Positions 35,311-44,384 of a DNA stretch of 64,000 nt are shown here, one piece after another. The stretch's first letter is position 1. Each line of letters begins with the position of its first letter. The DNA lies in assembly GCA_031547305.1 (NCBI GenBank), contig JAVBSC010000007.1, forward strand, positions 1 through 64,000, in the 5' to 3' direction. The DNA is from JAVBSC01 sp031547305 (GTDB lineage Bacteria; Desulfobacterota; Desulfovibrionia; Desulfovibrionales; Desulfovibrionaceae). The position numbers and the translations under genes were made by a program. The notes beneath the pieces are model-generated. The model was not told the origin of the DNA. It worked only from the letters and a program-made list of their open reading frames with translations, and ran no database searches.

Positions 35311-36684
35311 TCATTCCATTTGAAGATCCACTTTTTCTACATTGGCGGCATCTCTTGCATAGAACTTTGCTGCGACCATAAAGCATATTATGGCCACTAT
35401 CGGTGCGATTGAACAAACAAGCATCGATGTTTGAATTCCATAGATATCTGATAATATTCCGGCAACGAGCGGACCCCAGGCAAATCCGCCTATATTTTGC
35501 ATAAAAATACAAGATGATACTGAGCTGGTCCGCATTCCAGGGTGCACCAGATCCGCAAATGAAGAATACATCGGCCCCATGTATGCTGACACCATCATGC
35601 CGCCCAGCATAAGGAAAACAACTTTTAGATTGCCAACTTCCAAACTGAAACCGGTTATAAAGAATGCCGCCGTAAGCAACTGCATGAATGCCGCGGCCAG
35701 CGGGCGGGCATTGACCCGACCGCGGCTCACGAATTTATCCGCCAGGTAGCCGCCCAAAAAACTCCCGATCACGGACATAAGCAGCAGTATGCCGGTCAGG
35801 CGTGATGCCTGCTCAAGGGGCAGCTGATGAACGCGCAGGAAGTAGGTGGTCGGCCAGGTGAAAATTACCCCGAGAAAAAAGGTGGAAGCCATGGCGGCGC
35901 AATAGGTGGCAAACACGGACGGCGTGTGCAGGAGCATCTTCAGGATTTCTTTCTTGCTCATCGCGCGCTGCGGGGCCGCTTGGCGTGAACCGTCCCCGCA
36001 GGAGCCAAGGTGTTCAGGCTGGCACCCCTTGTCGCTGGTGGTCAGGGCCACTGTTTTGTAATCCCGCACGGTAAAAAAGATGAGCGCGAAGATTATGCCG
36101 GGGATGGCGACAACTCCGAAAGCATGGCGCCATCCGAAGTGGACGGCTATATAGCCGCCCAGAGCAACCCCTATTGCGGACCCCAACGGCGCCCCGCCCA
36201 TGAAAATTCCGGTCAAAGTGCTCCGGAGGCGTTGCGGGAAGTGCGCCCACAGCAGCGCCGTGCCGGCGCCTCCATACCCCGCTTCCCCAAGGCCGAGGAT
36301 GAAGCGCAACGATAGCAACTGAGCGAAATTACCGATAAAAGCGCAACTGAAACAAGCGATTCCCCAAATAGTCGACATCAGGCCGATCGTTTTTTTTCTG
36401 CTCCACCTGTCCGCAAGGATGCCGACGGGTATGGCGAAGCAGGCGAGCGCCCAGTTGACGACAGACACCAGAAGTCCGCACTGGGCGTCTGTAATGCCCC
36501 ATTCCTCTTTAAAATAAGGAAAAAGCGCGGTGATGACCTGCCTGTCGATAAAATCGTACAGCATCAATATAAAGAGAAGGGTGAAAACAAACCACGAATA
36601 CCTTTTAGAGATGGGGTAGTCCTCGCACTTGGGTCTCCCTATAGCTTGCGGAGGATAAGCAACGGCTGCGGATTGAGTTTGCAT
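35311..36684 (-). CDS. MFS transporter
   Basis: The 457-residue protein has about twelve membrane segments and major-facilitator signatures: DFIDRQVITALFPYF in helix 1, GILADRWSRKKTIG in loop 2-3, RFILGLGEAGYGG in helix 4 and ADKFVSRGR in loop 8-9. It resembles spinster-like or organic anion MFS carriers. Its start lies about 45 bases from a sigma54-type promoter, making it the first gene of the block with the hydrolase, thioredoxin and reductase. The substrate is unknown. Confidence 0.9.
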   Translation of the reverse strand: MQTQSAAVAYPPQAIGRPKCEDYPISKRYSWFVFTLLFILMLYDFIDRQVITALFPYFKEEWGITDAQCGLLVSVVNWALACFAIPVGILADRWSRKKTIGLMSTIWGIACFSCAFIGNFAQLLSLRFILGLGEAGYGGAGTALLWAHFPQRLRSTLTGIFMGGAPLGSAIGVALGGYIAVHFGWRHAFGVVAIPGIIFALIFFTVRDYKTVALTTSDKGCQPEHLGSCGDGSRQAAPQRAMSKKEILKMLLHTPSVFATYCAAMASTFFLGVIFTWPTTYFLRVHQLPLEQASRLTGILLLMSVIGSFLGGYLADKFVSRGRVNARPLAAAFMQLLTAAFFITGFSLEVGNLKVVFLMLGGMMVSAYMGPMYSSFADLVHPGMRTSSVSSCIFMQNIGGFAWGPLVAGILSDIYGIQTSMLVCSIAPIVAIICFMVAAKFYARDAANVEKVDLQME

Positions 36685-36740
36685 AGAGCATCATCCTATT
36701 TTTTAGGTGATTGAAAAATCTCTACATGCTTGTTAAAATA

Positions 36741-36756
36741 AGCACAAAGTGTGCCG
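36741..36756 (-). promoter_or_regulatory. Sigma54 (-24/-12) promoter for the MFS gene
   Basis: On the minus strand CGGCACACTTTGTGCT has the invariant GG-N10-GC spacing and GGCAC of the -24 box. The MFS start codon lies about 57 bases downstream of the -12 element. A dyad at 36764-36787 (ATTAATTGC ... GCATTAAT), just upstream, could bind the activator encoded at 28766-30430. Confidence 0.65.
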
Positions 36757-36810
36757 TTTTTGTATTAATTGCCGCGCCTGCATTAATATGCTGTTATGAA
36801 AGCAATAAAT

Positions 36811-36841
36811 CTTCCGGGCCGGCTTTTTGCCGGACCGGAAG
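36811..36841. repeat. GC-rich hairpin upstream of the MFS promoter
   Basis: CTTCCGG-G-CCGGC and GCCGG-A-CCGGAAG pair around a TTTT loop with one mismatch. It may be an activator site or a terminator remnant. Confidence 0.45.
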
Positions 36842-36909
36842 AATGAGAAATATTCTGAAATAAAAGGAATAGCTGTTATGTCAGCAATTATAAGTGCAGT
36901 GACATTAAA

Positions 36910-36976
36910 TTAACTTTGAGGCGCTCGCGCGGGCTGTAACGGCGAAGCAAGTTTCGCCGACGCCTGTACGGCGGCC
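36910..36976. repeat. Interspersed intergenic repeat family B, copy 2
   Basis: Second copy of the element at 30451-30520 with the same order of blocks and central GGCGAAGC-AA-GTTTCGCC. The gap 36685-37075 holds this repeat, the MFS promoter and hairpin, and no gene. Confidence 0.65.
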
Positions 36977-37041
36977 GGAGCGGGCGGCGGATGCGGGAAT
37001 TGAAGGCGGACGAGCGCGGTCTTGAGCGGATGTATTCTGTC

Positions 37042-37074
37042 TGGAGGTTTGGGGGACAAAGTCCCCCGGCTCCA
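37042..37074. terminator. Hairpin after thyX, G/C-run element
   Basis: TGGAG and GGGGGAC pair with GTCCCCC and CTCCA around AAA. It starts right after the thyX stop on the minus strand but lacks a T-run. It resembles the element at 59141-59181. Confidence 0.45.
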
Positions 37075-37075
37075 A

Positions 37076-37804
37076 TTATAAGGGCCCTAACGGGTAGCGG
37101 CCGCAGGTGAACTTGGGGCCTTCCGGACACCAGCCCAGGCGTTCACATTTGGCGCCGGCAACGTTAAAGATGGCCGGCAGGACTTCGCGGCAGAGCCGGA
37201 GCATTTCGTCGGCCAGGGCCTTTATTTCCCACTGGGCGCGCAGGCAGCAGCGCTGCTCGAAAAAGTTCAGCAGGGAGCGGCAGTTCATGGTCATGACGAT
37301 GCGTGTTTCCGCGGCCTGGGGCAGGACAAAACGGGCGTCCTCCTTGGCTTTGTCGCCCCGTCCGGCTTGCTCCAGCAGATCTTTCAAATCCCGGTAGCCC
37401 TGGCCGATTTCCGCCATCAGAGCCTCAAAGCGCTCTTTGGCGGCCGGATTTTTGGCGATTGCCGGGGGCAGGATGTAGTCAAAGGCGCTGCCGTCCACAT
37501 AGCGCTGGCTCTGCTGGGAATAAGAGGCCAGACGATGCCGGACGAGCTGGTGCGTCAGAGCGCGGGAAACCCCCTGGGCCGCGAAGCTGAAGCTGACGTG
37601 CTCTATGGGGCTGACATGGCCGGAATCCATGACCTGGGCCACGAACTCCGCCTGCTTTTCCCGGCTGATTTCGCCGGAGACCAGGCGCGGCCACATATCC
37701 GCCACGAATCCGGCGTGGTAGCACTGGCGAAAAGCCGCGTAAATCAGGGACAAAGGCTCGGGCGTGGCGGCCAGAAGCTCCACGCGCAGTTTAGTTTCCG
37801 GCAT
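37076..37804 (-). CDS. thyX: FAD-dependent thymidylate synthase
   Basis: The 242-residue protein has the ThyX signature RHRLASYSQQSQRY, which binds FAD and dUMP, plus the second conserved Arg cluster near RIVMTMNCRSLLNFFEQR. It methylates dUMP to dTMP using methylenetetrahydrofolate and NAD(P)H-reduced flavin. It follows ruvB by 6 bases on the same strand, so it is the end of a ruvA-ruvB-thyX transcript. No thyA is in the window. Confidence 0.95.
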   Translation of the reverse strand: MPETKLRVELLAATPEPLSLIYAAFRQCYHAGFVADMWPRLVSGEISREKQAEFVAQVMDSGHVSPIEHVSFSFAAQGVSRALTHQLVRHRLASYSQQSQRYVDGSAFDYILPPAIAKNPAAKERFEALMAEIGQGYRDLKDLLEQAGRGDKAKEDARFVLPQAAETRIVMTMNCRSLLNFFEQRCCLRAQWEIKALADEMLRLCREVLPAIFNVAGAKCERLGWCPEGPKFTCGRYPLGPL

Positions 37805-37810
37805 GTTTTC

Positions 37811-38770
37811 CTATCCCAGAAGGTTAAGATGCTTGTAGGCTTTGGCGGTGGCCACACGGCCCCGGTGCGTGCGCTTCAGGAAGCCGCACTGGATCAGGTA
37901 TGGCTCGTAGATGTCCTCTATGGTGCGCACATCCTCGGAGCAGGCCACGGCCAGGGTTTTCAGGCCTACCGGCCCGCCGCCGTAATGCTCGATAAGCACG
38001 GACAGCAGCTTGCGGTCCATCTGGTCCAGGCCGCTCTCGTCCACTTCCATGCGGGCAAGGGCGTGGGCGGCCTCTTCCGGCCCGATCTGCTTCTTGCAAT
38101 GCACAGTGCAAAAATCCCGCACCCGGCGCAGCAACCGGTTGGCGATGCGCGGAGTGCCGCGCGCCCGGCGGCCTATTTCCAGCGCGCCTTCCGGCGTGAC
38201 CTTTACCTTGATGATGCCGGAACTGCGCGTGACAATACGGGCCAATTCCTCAGGCGAGTAAAAATCCAGGCGCAGGATTACCCCAAAGCGGTCCCGCAGG
38301 GGCGAAGAGAGCAGCCCGATGCGTGTGGTCGCACCCACCAGGGTGAAGGGTTCCAGGTCGATCTTGACCGTACGCGCCCCAGGCCCCTGCCCCACCACCA
38401 GGTCCAGCTTAAAATCTTCCAGGGCCGGGTACAGGACTTCCTCCACGGCAATGGGCATACGGTGGATTTCATCCACAAACAGCAAATCGTGGCGGGACAG
38501 ATTGGTGAGGATGGCCGCCAGATCCCCGCTGCGCTCCAGCACCGGGCCGGACGTGCTGACTATGTTCACGCCCAGCTCGCTGGCCATGATCTGGGCCAGG
38601 GTGGTCTTGCCCAGGCCGGGGTTGCCGTAGAACAGCGTATGATCCAGGGCCTGGCCGCGCTCCTTGGCCGCCTGCAGATAGACCTTAAGGTTAGCGCGCA
38701 AATCCTCGTGCCCGATAAAATCGTCCAGGGTCCGTGGGCGGATGCCTTCTTCCGCGCTGATCTCACTCAT
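37811..38770 (-). CDS. ruvB: Holliday junction branch migration ATPase RuvB
   Basis: The 319-residue AAA+ protein has Walker A YGNPGLGKTT, Walker B LLFVDEIHR, the sensor segment GATTRIG and the C-terminal winged-helix with RTHRGRVATAKAYKHL. It drives branch migration of Holliday junctions with RuvA. Its start overlaps the ruvA stop by 4 bases. No ruvC is seen next to it. Slightly short at the N terminus relative to E. coli (336), as common in this group. Confidence 0.97.
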   Translation of the reverse strand: MSEISAEEGIRPRTLDDFIGHEDLRANLKVYLQAAKERGQALDHTLFYGNPGLGKTTLAQIMASELGVNIVSTSGPVLERSGDLAAILTNLSRHDLLFVDEIHRMPIAVEEVLYPALEDFKLDLVVGQGPGARTVKIDLEPFTLVGATTRIGLLSSPLRDRFGVILRLDFYSPEELARIVTRSSGIIKVKVTPEGALEIGRRARGTPRIANRLLRRVRDFCTVHCKKQIGPEEAAHALARMEVDESGLDQMDRKLLSVLIEHYGGGPVGLKTLAVACSEDVRTIEDIYEPYLIQCGFLKRTHRGRVATAKAYKHLNLLG

Positions 38771-39381
38771 TTGTTGCGGCCCCCGGCCAGTATTTTAAGC
38801 GCGGCCCGGAGCAGACCGCCCAAATCGGATTCTCCGGCAGCCGCCAAAGCCTCCTTGACCGCCACGGAAGCCTCTTCCTCGCTGTAGCCCAGGTTTTCCA
38901 GCCCGGCCACCGCGTCGCGGAACACCGTATTCCCGCTCCCCGGCCCGGACCCGGCAACGCCAGGCAAGCCGCCGTCCAATTTGAGCTTGTACTTCAATTC
39001 CAGAAAAATCTGCTGGGCGCTTTTCTTGCCGATTCCGGAAACCCTGGTCAGGCCCATGACATCCTCTTCCAGCACGATGCGCCGCAAATCCTCCGGCCGA
39101 TAGACCGTAAGAATGGCCATGGCCGTGCGCGCCCCCACCCGGTTGATCCCGATCAGCGTAAGAAAGGTCTCCCGCTCGTCCCAGGCTTCAAAGCCGAACA
39201 GCTCCAAGGCGTCCTCGCGCACGATGGTGGCCGTGTACAGGCAGACCTTTTCCCCCCTGGCCGGCAGCCGGCCCAGGGTATGGCCGCTTAAAAACACCTC
39301 ATAGCCCACGCCGCCCGGCGTCACCACCACGCAACCGTTCAGGCTCACTTCCGCCAGGCGGCCTTCCACATATGCTATCAT
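38767..39381 (-). CDS. ruvA: Holliday junction DNA-binding protein RuvA
   Basis: The 204-residue protein has the N-terminal OB fold (MIAYVEGRLAEVS ... GVGYEVFLS), the acidic-pin region TATIVREDALELFGF and tandem helix-hairpin-helix motifs (FLTLIGINRVGARTAMAIL and VSGIGKKSAQQI), then a short RuvB-contacting domain III. It forms tetramers around the junction. Nine bases separate it from the upstream trmH gene. Confidence 0.97.
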   Translation of the reverse strand: MIAYVEGRLAEVSLNGCVVVTPGGVGYEVFLSGHTLGRLPARGEKVCLYTATIVREDALELFGFEAWDERETFLTLIGINRVGARTAMAILTVYRPEDLRRIVLEEDVMGLTRVSGIGKKSAQQIFLELKYKLKLDGGLPGVAGSGPGSGNTVFRDAVAGLENLGYSEEEASVAVKEALAAAGESDLGGLLRAALKILAGGRNK

Positions 39382-39390
39382 CCCCTCACC

Positions 39391-40002
39391 TCACCTTGAG
39401 GACCAGACCCTGAACAATTCCTCCAACTCCCCGTCCGGGTAGCCCGGCCGGTCATAATTGCCGGACAGGCCGCGCCTGCGGCTGGCTTCGGCCAGCAGAA
39501 CCGCCGCCGCCACCGAAACGTTCAGGCTCTGGATCATCCCCAGCATGGGAATGTAAATCTCCCCGTCCGCTATGGAGGCCAACTCCGGCGTGACCCCGCT
39601 GTGCTCGTTGCCCAGAATGATCGCCGTGGGCGCGCTCAGATCGCAGTCCCAAAAAGACCTGGCCGCTTCCGAGCAGCTTGTGGCATAAATGCGCATGCCC
39701 TGCTCTTTTAACTCTCGGCGCAGCCCCTCCGCATCCTTGTGCCTTCTCGTCTCCACCCACTTGCGGGCCGAGGCGGAACTCTTTTCGCCCAGCACCGGAA
39801 AAGCCGTGTCCGTATAATAAAGATGCACCCTGGGCACCCCAAAGGCGTCGCAGCTCCGGTAAATGGCCGAGACATTGTGCGGATCGTGTATGTTCGCCAG
39901 CACCAGCGTCAAATCCGGCTGCCGCTTTTCCAGTACCCGCCGGATCTTCGCCAGCCGCGCCGTTGTCCTGGGCCTTGGAATGCTGTTATCCCGCTGCTTC
40001 AT
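39391..40002 (-). CDS. trmH: tRNA (guanosine-2'-O-)-methyltransferase, TrmH/SpoU family
   Basis: The 203-residue protein has the three SpoU motifs of the knotted SPOUT fold: NIHDPHNVSAIYRSCDAFGV, ILGNEHSGV and IPMLGMIQSLNVSVAAAVLL. It should methylate the 2'-hydroxyl of G18 in tRNA with S-adenosylmethionine. The N-terminal arm is short, as in TrmH. It is upstream of ruvA on the same strand. A related RNA target cannot be excluded. Confidence 0.9.
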   Translation of the reverse strand: MKQRDNSIPRPRTTARLAKIRRVLEKRQPDLTLVLANIHDPHNVSAIYRSCDAFGVPRVHLYYTDTAFPVLGEKSSASARKWVETRRHKDAEGLRRELKEQGMRIYATSCSEAARSFWDCDLSAPTAIILGNEHSGVTPELASIADGEIYIPMLGMIQSLNVSVAAAVLLAEASRRRGLSGNYDRPGYPDGELEELFRVWSSR

Positions 40003-40041
40003 TAATATAAATCCAGTTATGCTTATGAGTGTTCCGCATTT

Positions 40042-40287
40042 TTATCGCTCGACCGGACATGCCAGGGCTACCATTTCGCGCAGGAGGGAGATGGTTTCCT
40101 CCGCGTCTTTGGGTTCCACTTTCCGCAGGGCGAACCCGGCGTGAACGATCACGTAGTCGCCGGGATGCAGGTCTTCGGATAAAAGCATGGCCGAAGCGTT
40201 TATATAGGTGTCGCTGTCGCCAACCCGGCAGCGCAGCATGCCGGATTCCTGCACTTCGGTAATCTGGACCGGTACGGCAAGGCACAT
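40042..40287 (-). CDS. hypC: [NiFe]-hydrogenase maturation chaperone HypC
   Basis: The 81-residue protein starts MCLAVPVQI with the essential Cys2 that binds the iron-cyanide-carbonyl unit, and has the GDYVIVHAGFALRKV motif of HypC/HupF. It escorts the iron centre between HypD and the hydrogenase large subunit. No other hyp or hydrogenase gene is in the window, so it is separated from the usual hypABCDEF set. It precedes trmH by about 40 bases. Confidence 0.95.
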   Translation of the reverse strand: MCLAVPVQITEVQESGMLRCRVGDSDTYINASAMLLSEDLHPGDYVIVHAGFALRKVEPKDAEETISLLREMVALACPVER

Positions 40288-40671
40288 AAAAAGCTCCTGA
40301 GACTAAAAATAAAATAAACTGTCGAATTCTGGCAGAAAGCGCCAAGGTTGGCAAGAGAAGCGCGCGGGTTGAATCAGGGATCAAAAAAGGATATCGCGGA
40401 CAGCCAGCGGGATGACACGCCTGGCCGGCCGTGGAGCAAAAATTACCTTGCCCGGCTTTCACCAAGAGGGTGAGTAAAGCCGTAAACGAAAATAAACCGC
40501 AAAAAACTGTCCACTCTTACAATTGACACAATTTCCGTAAAAAGTAATAAACTGAGAGTTGAAAGGAGTCACCAAAGGTTGACGCTTGAGCCAGCTTGGC
40601 TATTCCGTATGATATATCCGCAAATTCATCACCCCTTCTCTGTCCGGCTATTATTTTGGCGCGGAGGATTC
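40288..40671. other. Divergent promoter region between hypC and the efflux operon
   Basis: About 380 bases without a supported gene. It holds the efflux operon promoter listed separately. A TTG at 40579 with AAGGAG upstream opens a longer frame for the outer-membrane lipoprotein, but that start would bury the lipoprotein signal. Confidence 0.5.
40523..40550 (+). promoter_or_regulatory. Candidate efflux operon promoter
   Basis: TTGACA and TAATAA are separated by 16 bases in an AT-rich stretch, about 120 bases before the first start codon of the operon. Confidence 0.5.
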
Positions 40672-42222
40672 ATGCGCCCGCTCCGGGTATGGCTGGCGCT
40701 GTCGTTGTTCGCCTCTGGCTGCGTGCCGGGCGGCATTGTCCATCAGTCCACTCCGCTGGACCCGGCCCAGCTGGAAACCGGCGCATCCCTGCCGCACCTG
40801 GAGGGAATCGACTGGCCTGCCGACCGGTGGTGGGAAATCTATCGGGATCCGCAACTCAATCGCCTGGTTGAACAGGCCTTGCGCGAAAGCCCGAATCTGC
40901 GCCTGGCCAAGGCCAGGGTGCGCATGGCGCAGGGCGCGGCCATGGCGGCCGGAGCCAATTTGTACCCGTCGGTCAATGCCGGCGGCAAAATGACGTACAC
41001 CAGTTACAGCGAGAATATTTACTTTGCCGAAGAACAGGCCGGGCATCAGCTCTGGGATAACGCCGCGCTGCTCTCCGCCTCATATATTCTGGACCTCTGG
41101 GGCGGGGAAAAAGCGGCCTACACCGCCGGACTGGATACGGCGGCCGCCGCGTCCGCCGAGGCGCGGGCCGCCGGGCTGGTGCTGGAAACCAGCGTGGTCC
41201 GCGCTTATATCCGGCTCTCCGAGCAATATGAACTGCTGCGGGTGGCCCACAAGACCCTGGCCCAGCGGGAGCGGGTGTACCGCATATCCCGCGAGCTTTC
41301 ATCCGCGGGCATCGACGCGGGGCTGGCCGTCAGCCAGGCCGCCATTCCCGTTGCGGCCGGTCGGATTCGCATTGTTGAACTGGAATCAGCCATCGCCACG
41401 ACCAAACAGCAGATCGCCGCTCTTACCGGCCGTGGCCCCGGCGCCGGAGAGGCGATCGAAAGGCCGTTTCTGGCCGCGGCGGAAGCCACGGGCGTGCCTG
41501 CGGCTCTGCCCGCCGAACTGGCCGGGCGCAGGCCGGACATCACGGCCGCGCGCCTGCGCGTGCTGGCTGCCGGGCAGGGCATAGTCGCGGCCAAAGCGGA
41601 TTTTTATCCCAACATTAACCTGGCCGCTTCAGGAGGATACCTGGCTGTTGGCCTGGACCGGTTCATCACCCCCGGTTCCATGAGCGGCCTGGTGGGACCG
41701 GCCGTTAACCTGCCTATATTCCAGGGCGGACGTTTGCGGGGGCGGCTTACGGCAAGCACCGCTTCTTATGACGCGGCCGTGGAACTTTACAACGAAACGA
41801 TTATTTCCGCTTTTTCCGCGGTGGCCGGCCGGGTGGAGGAAGCGCGCTCCTTGGCGAAACAGGCGGAGGAAGCCGCCAAAGCCCTGAGCCTGGCCAAGCG
41901 GGCCTACGAGATCAGCCTGCGCGGCTACCGGGCCGGCTTCACGGAATACATCAACGTGCTGACGGCTGAAAATATGCTGCTCCTGGAAGAGGAACGGACC
42001 GTTTCTCTTGCCGCGCGCCGGCTGGATGTTCATGCCCGGCTCATGTACGAGCTTGGCGGCGGCTACAGAGCGGACCCGGATCCGGATACACCTACCTTTC
42101 CGGCTCCTTTTGCCGCGGATGCGCCGCCGGCCCCGTCGGTTCAGGGTTCAGCCGGAGCATCCGGCCGTGGGGAAAAAACAAGCCGGCCGGATGCGACAAA
42201 CGCGGCGGAGGCTCGGCCGTGA
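40672..42222 (+). CDS. Outer-membrane efflux lipoprotein, NodT/OprM (TolC-like) family
   Basis: The 516-residue protein begins with a lipoprotein signal (lipobox FASGC, Cys at residue 16) and has the two-fold TolC repeat of long helices, including LPAELAGRRPDITAARLRVL and a later RAGFTEYINVLTAEN. It forms a trimeric channel across the outer membrane for the pump encoded next. I chose the ATG at 40672 because GGAGG lies 5 bases before and it puts the lipobox at the right distance. The last 45 residues are a Pro/Ala/Asp-rich tail. The stop overlaps the next start by 4 bases. Confidence 0.9.
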   Translation: MRPLRVWLALSLFASGCVPGGIVHQSTPLDPAQLETGASLPHLEGIDWPADRWWEIYRDPQLNRLVEQALRESPNLRLAKARVRMAQGAAMAAGANLYPSVNAGGKMTYTSYSENIYFAEEQAGHQLWDNAALLSASYILDLWGGEKAAYTAGLDTAAAASAEARAAGLVLETSVVRAYIRLSEQYELLRVAHKTLAQRERVYRISRELSSAGIDAGLAVSQAAIPVAAGRIRIVELESAIATTKQQIAALTGRGPGAGEAIERPFLAAAEATGVPAALPAELAGRRPDITAARLRVLAAGQGIVAAKADFYPNINLAASGGYLAVGLDRFITPGSMSGLVGPAVNLPIFQGGRLRGRLTASTASYDAAVELYNETIISAFSAVAGRVEEARSLAKQAEEAAKALSLAKRAYEISLRGYRAGFTEYINVLTAENMLLLEEERTVSLAARRLDVHARLMYELGGGYRADPDPDTPTFPAPFAADAPPAPSVQGSAGASGRGEKTSRPDATNAAEARP

Positions 42223-44384
42223 GCGCCAACCGCTGGCGCGGCATCGCCTCTTTGCCCTGGCGTAAGGAAATCCGGGAGCAGTTCCCCACGCTCCTGCGGC
42301 AGGAGGGCGCGCGCTGGGGCTTTGTGCTGCGCGCCGCCCTGGCGGCATTCATGGCCCTGTGGCTCTCAATGTTTCTGGAACTAGGCCAGCCGTCCACCTC
42401 CATGATCACCACCCTGGTGCTTATTCAGCCCCAGAGCGGCGCGGTGCTATCCAAAAGTTTCCACCGGGCGATGGGAACCCTTGCTGGAGGCCTGGCGGCG
42501 CTGCTGCTCTTTGCCCTGTTCCCGCAGCAGCAGCCTTTGCTTCTGGCGGGGCTCTGCCTGTGGGTATCACTGTGCGTAGCCGCTTCCGCGCGCTGGCGCA
42601 ACTCCAGTTCATACGGGTCCGTACTTGCCGGGTACACGGCCTGCATCATCGCACTGCCCATTCTCAATACCCCGGAACATATTTTTACCTTCGCCTCCCT
42701 GCGTATTGCCGAAGTCTTCGTGGGCATTCTCTGCGTCGCTCTGACCAGCGAGAGCATCTTCCCGAAAGCCTTGCAAAACGTGCTTTACGCCTCCGCCGAA
42801 AATTGTTTTCTCGCCTTTGGCGACCTGGTGCGCGCGTCCCTGACCGACAGCCTGCGGCCAGCCGCGATAGAACGGATGCAGTTGCGCTTCATCCGCGACA
42901 TAGCCACGCTGGACAGCTACGGAGCCTCCGCCGCGTTCGAGGCCGGCGGGGCCTTTGAGCATGACCGGGTGCGTTTGTTCAACACCGGGTTCATGACGGT
43001 CGCCACCAGTTTTCACTCCCTGTACGCTTTTGTCGCCAGCCTGCCCCATGAAGATCATTACCAGCTCCGGCATTTTTTCCGGAATATTCTGACTGACGCG
43101 GCCAGCCGCCTCGCCCCCGGCGGAATTCCCGTCCACACGGCCGAAGAGGCGCTGGCCGCCGCTGAATCCTTTGCCGCTTACCGCAAAAAGGTCGAGGCGG
43201 ACCTGGCCGCGCTCTCCGCCCGAACCAGTTTTCTTCCGGAGGAGCGCCGGCTGCTGGAAAGCGGCCTGCACCTGCTGCACCGTTTTATCACCGACATGCG
43301 GGCCTATCTTATGCAATACGCCCGCCTAAACTCCCCCCCCTCCCCTGCTTTACGGCGCTTTCCCCGCTTTGACTCCGGCACGGACAAAGGCATCGCCGTT
43401 GCCACCGGCCTGCGGGCCGGAGCGGCGTTGGCGGTTGTCCTGGCGTTCTGGCAGGCTTCGGACTGGTCAGCCGGTTCCGACGCCGCGATCTTCGCGGTGG
43501 TTTTTTGCGGCTTTCAGGCCGCGGCCCCCAACCCGGTGCGATCCATTTTCTTCAGCGCCAGCGGCTGCTTCATCGGGGTAGCCCTTGGGATGGCTTACAA
43601 TTTTCTGGTCCTGCCCAGCATGTCGGATTTTGTGCCCATGTGCGGCGCCCTTTTTCCGTTTATAGCGCTAGGGCCATATTTGATGACCATTCCGCCGCTT
43701 GCCGGCTTGGGGCGGGGGTACAATTTCATGTTTGCCTCATTTGCCGAGCCCGGTCTGGCTCTGCATATCAACCCCGGCCTTCTGGTGGCCGGCGGGCTTG
43801 GCAAGTTGTACGGCATCTTCCTGGCCGCGGTCGTACTGGCCGTGTTGCTGCCTTCAGGCGGCCCCTGGTGGAAGCGGCGCCTGCAACGCGGACTTCTGCG
43901 CGAAGCTGGCCGCGCCTGCCGCGCCCGGCTCGCCTCCTTGCTGCCGCGCTTCGAAAGCAGGGTGCGCGATATTCTGCTGCAGTACATCGCCAGCTCGCTG
44001 CCAACCGAAAAAGAAAAGCAGACCATGCTCAAACGCGCTCTGGCCATCGGCAACCTGGGCCGGGTGATCATTGAGATCCGGCATAATCTGGGCGGCGACG
44101 CCTTTTCGCCGCTGGAAAAAGAACTGCTGCGCCCGATTATGGCGGAACTGCGGCAGGTGCTGGAAAAGCGCGACTTTTCACATTACCGCGCGCTCCTGGA
44201 AAAAATTCAGAGCACAGCCATAAAGCTGGAAGAACCAACCGCCGACGGGCGCCCCTCATTTGTTCCCGGCAACGCCGCTTCGCTCGCCCGCATTCTGCAA
44301 CGCTCGCTGATGCGCGTGGCGGAGGAACTGCGCATGTTCGCGCCCCGGCCCGGCGCGGAAAGGAGGCCGGCGCATGCCGCGTGA
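42219..44384 (+). CDS. FUSC-family inner membrane efflux protein (AaeB/YccS-like)
   Basis: The 721-residue protein has two blocks of about five or six membrane helices (roughly 30-180 and 385-530), each followed by a soluble helical part. This is the two-fold FUSC/aromatic acid exporter architecture of AaeB. It starts at a GTG overlapping the previous stop. With a DUF1656 protein and a HlyD-type adaptor it forms an efflux system for aromatic acids or similar organic anions; the true substrate is not evident. No LysR regulator lies beside it. Confidence 0.88.
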   Translation: MSANRWRGIASLPWRKEIREQFPTLLRQEGARWGFVLRAALAAFMALWLSMFLELGQPSTSMITTLVLIQPQSGAVLSKSFHRAMGTLAGGLAALLLFALFPQQQPLLLAGLCLWVSLCVAASARWRNSSSYGSVLAGYTACIIALPILNTPEHIFTFASLRIAEVFVGILCVALTSESIFPKALQNVLYASAENCFLAFGDLVRASLTDSLRPAAIERMQLRFIRDIATLDSYGASAAFEAGGAFEHDRVRLFNTGFMTVATSFHSLYAFVASLPHEDHYQLRHFFRNILTDAASRLAPGGIPVHTAEEALAAAESFAAYRKKVEADLAALSARTSFLPEERRLLESGLHLLHRFITDMRAYLMQYARLNSPPSPALRRFPRFDSGTDKGIAVATGLRAGAALAVVLAFWQASDWSAGSDAAIFAVVFCGFQAAAPNPVRSIFFSASGCFIGVALGMAYNFLVLPSMSDFVPMCGALFPFIALGPYLMTIPPLAGLGRGYNFMFASFAEPGLALHINPGLLVAGGLGKLYGIFLAAVVLAVLLPSGGPWWKRRLQRGLLREAGRACRARLASLLPRFESRVRDILLQYIASSLPTEKEKQTMLKRALAIGNLGRVIIEIRHNLGGDAFSPLEKELLRPIMAELRQVLEKRDFSHYRALLEKIQSTAIKLEEPTADGRPSFVPGNAASLARILQRSLMRVAEELRMFAPRPGAERRPAHAA

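Noticed and set aside
37367..38887. 506-residue plus-strand frame
   Set aside because: Antisense of thyX and ruvB, without recognisable motifs.
40579..40671. TTG start for the efflux lipoprotein
   Set aside because: It has AAGGAG upstream but would add 31 residues before the lipoprotein signal. The ATG at 40672 has a better-placed site.
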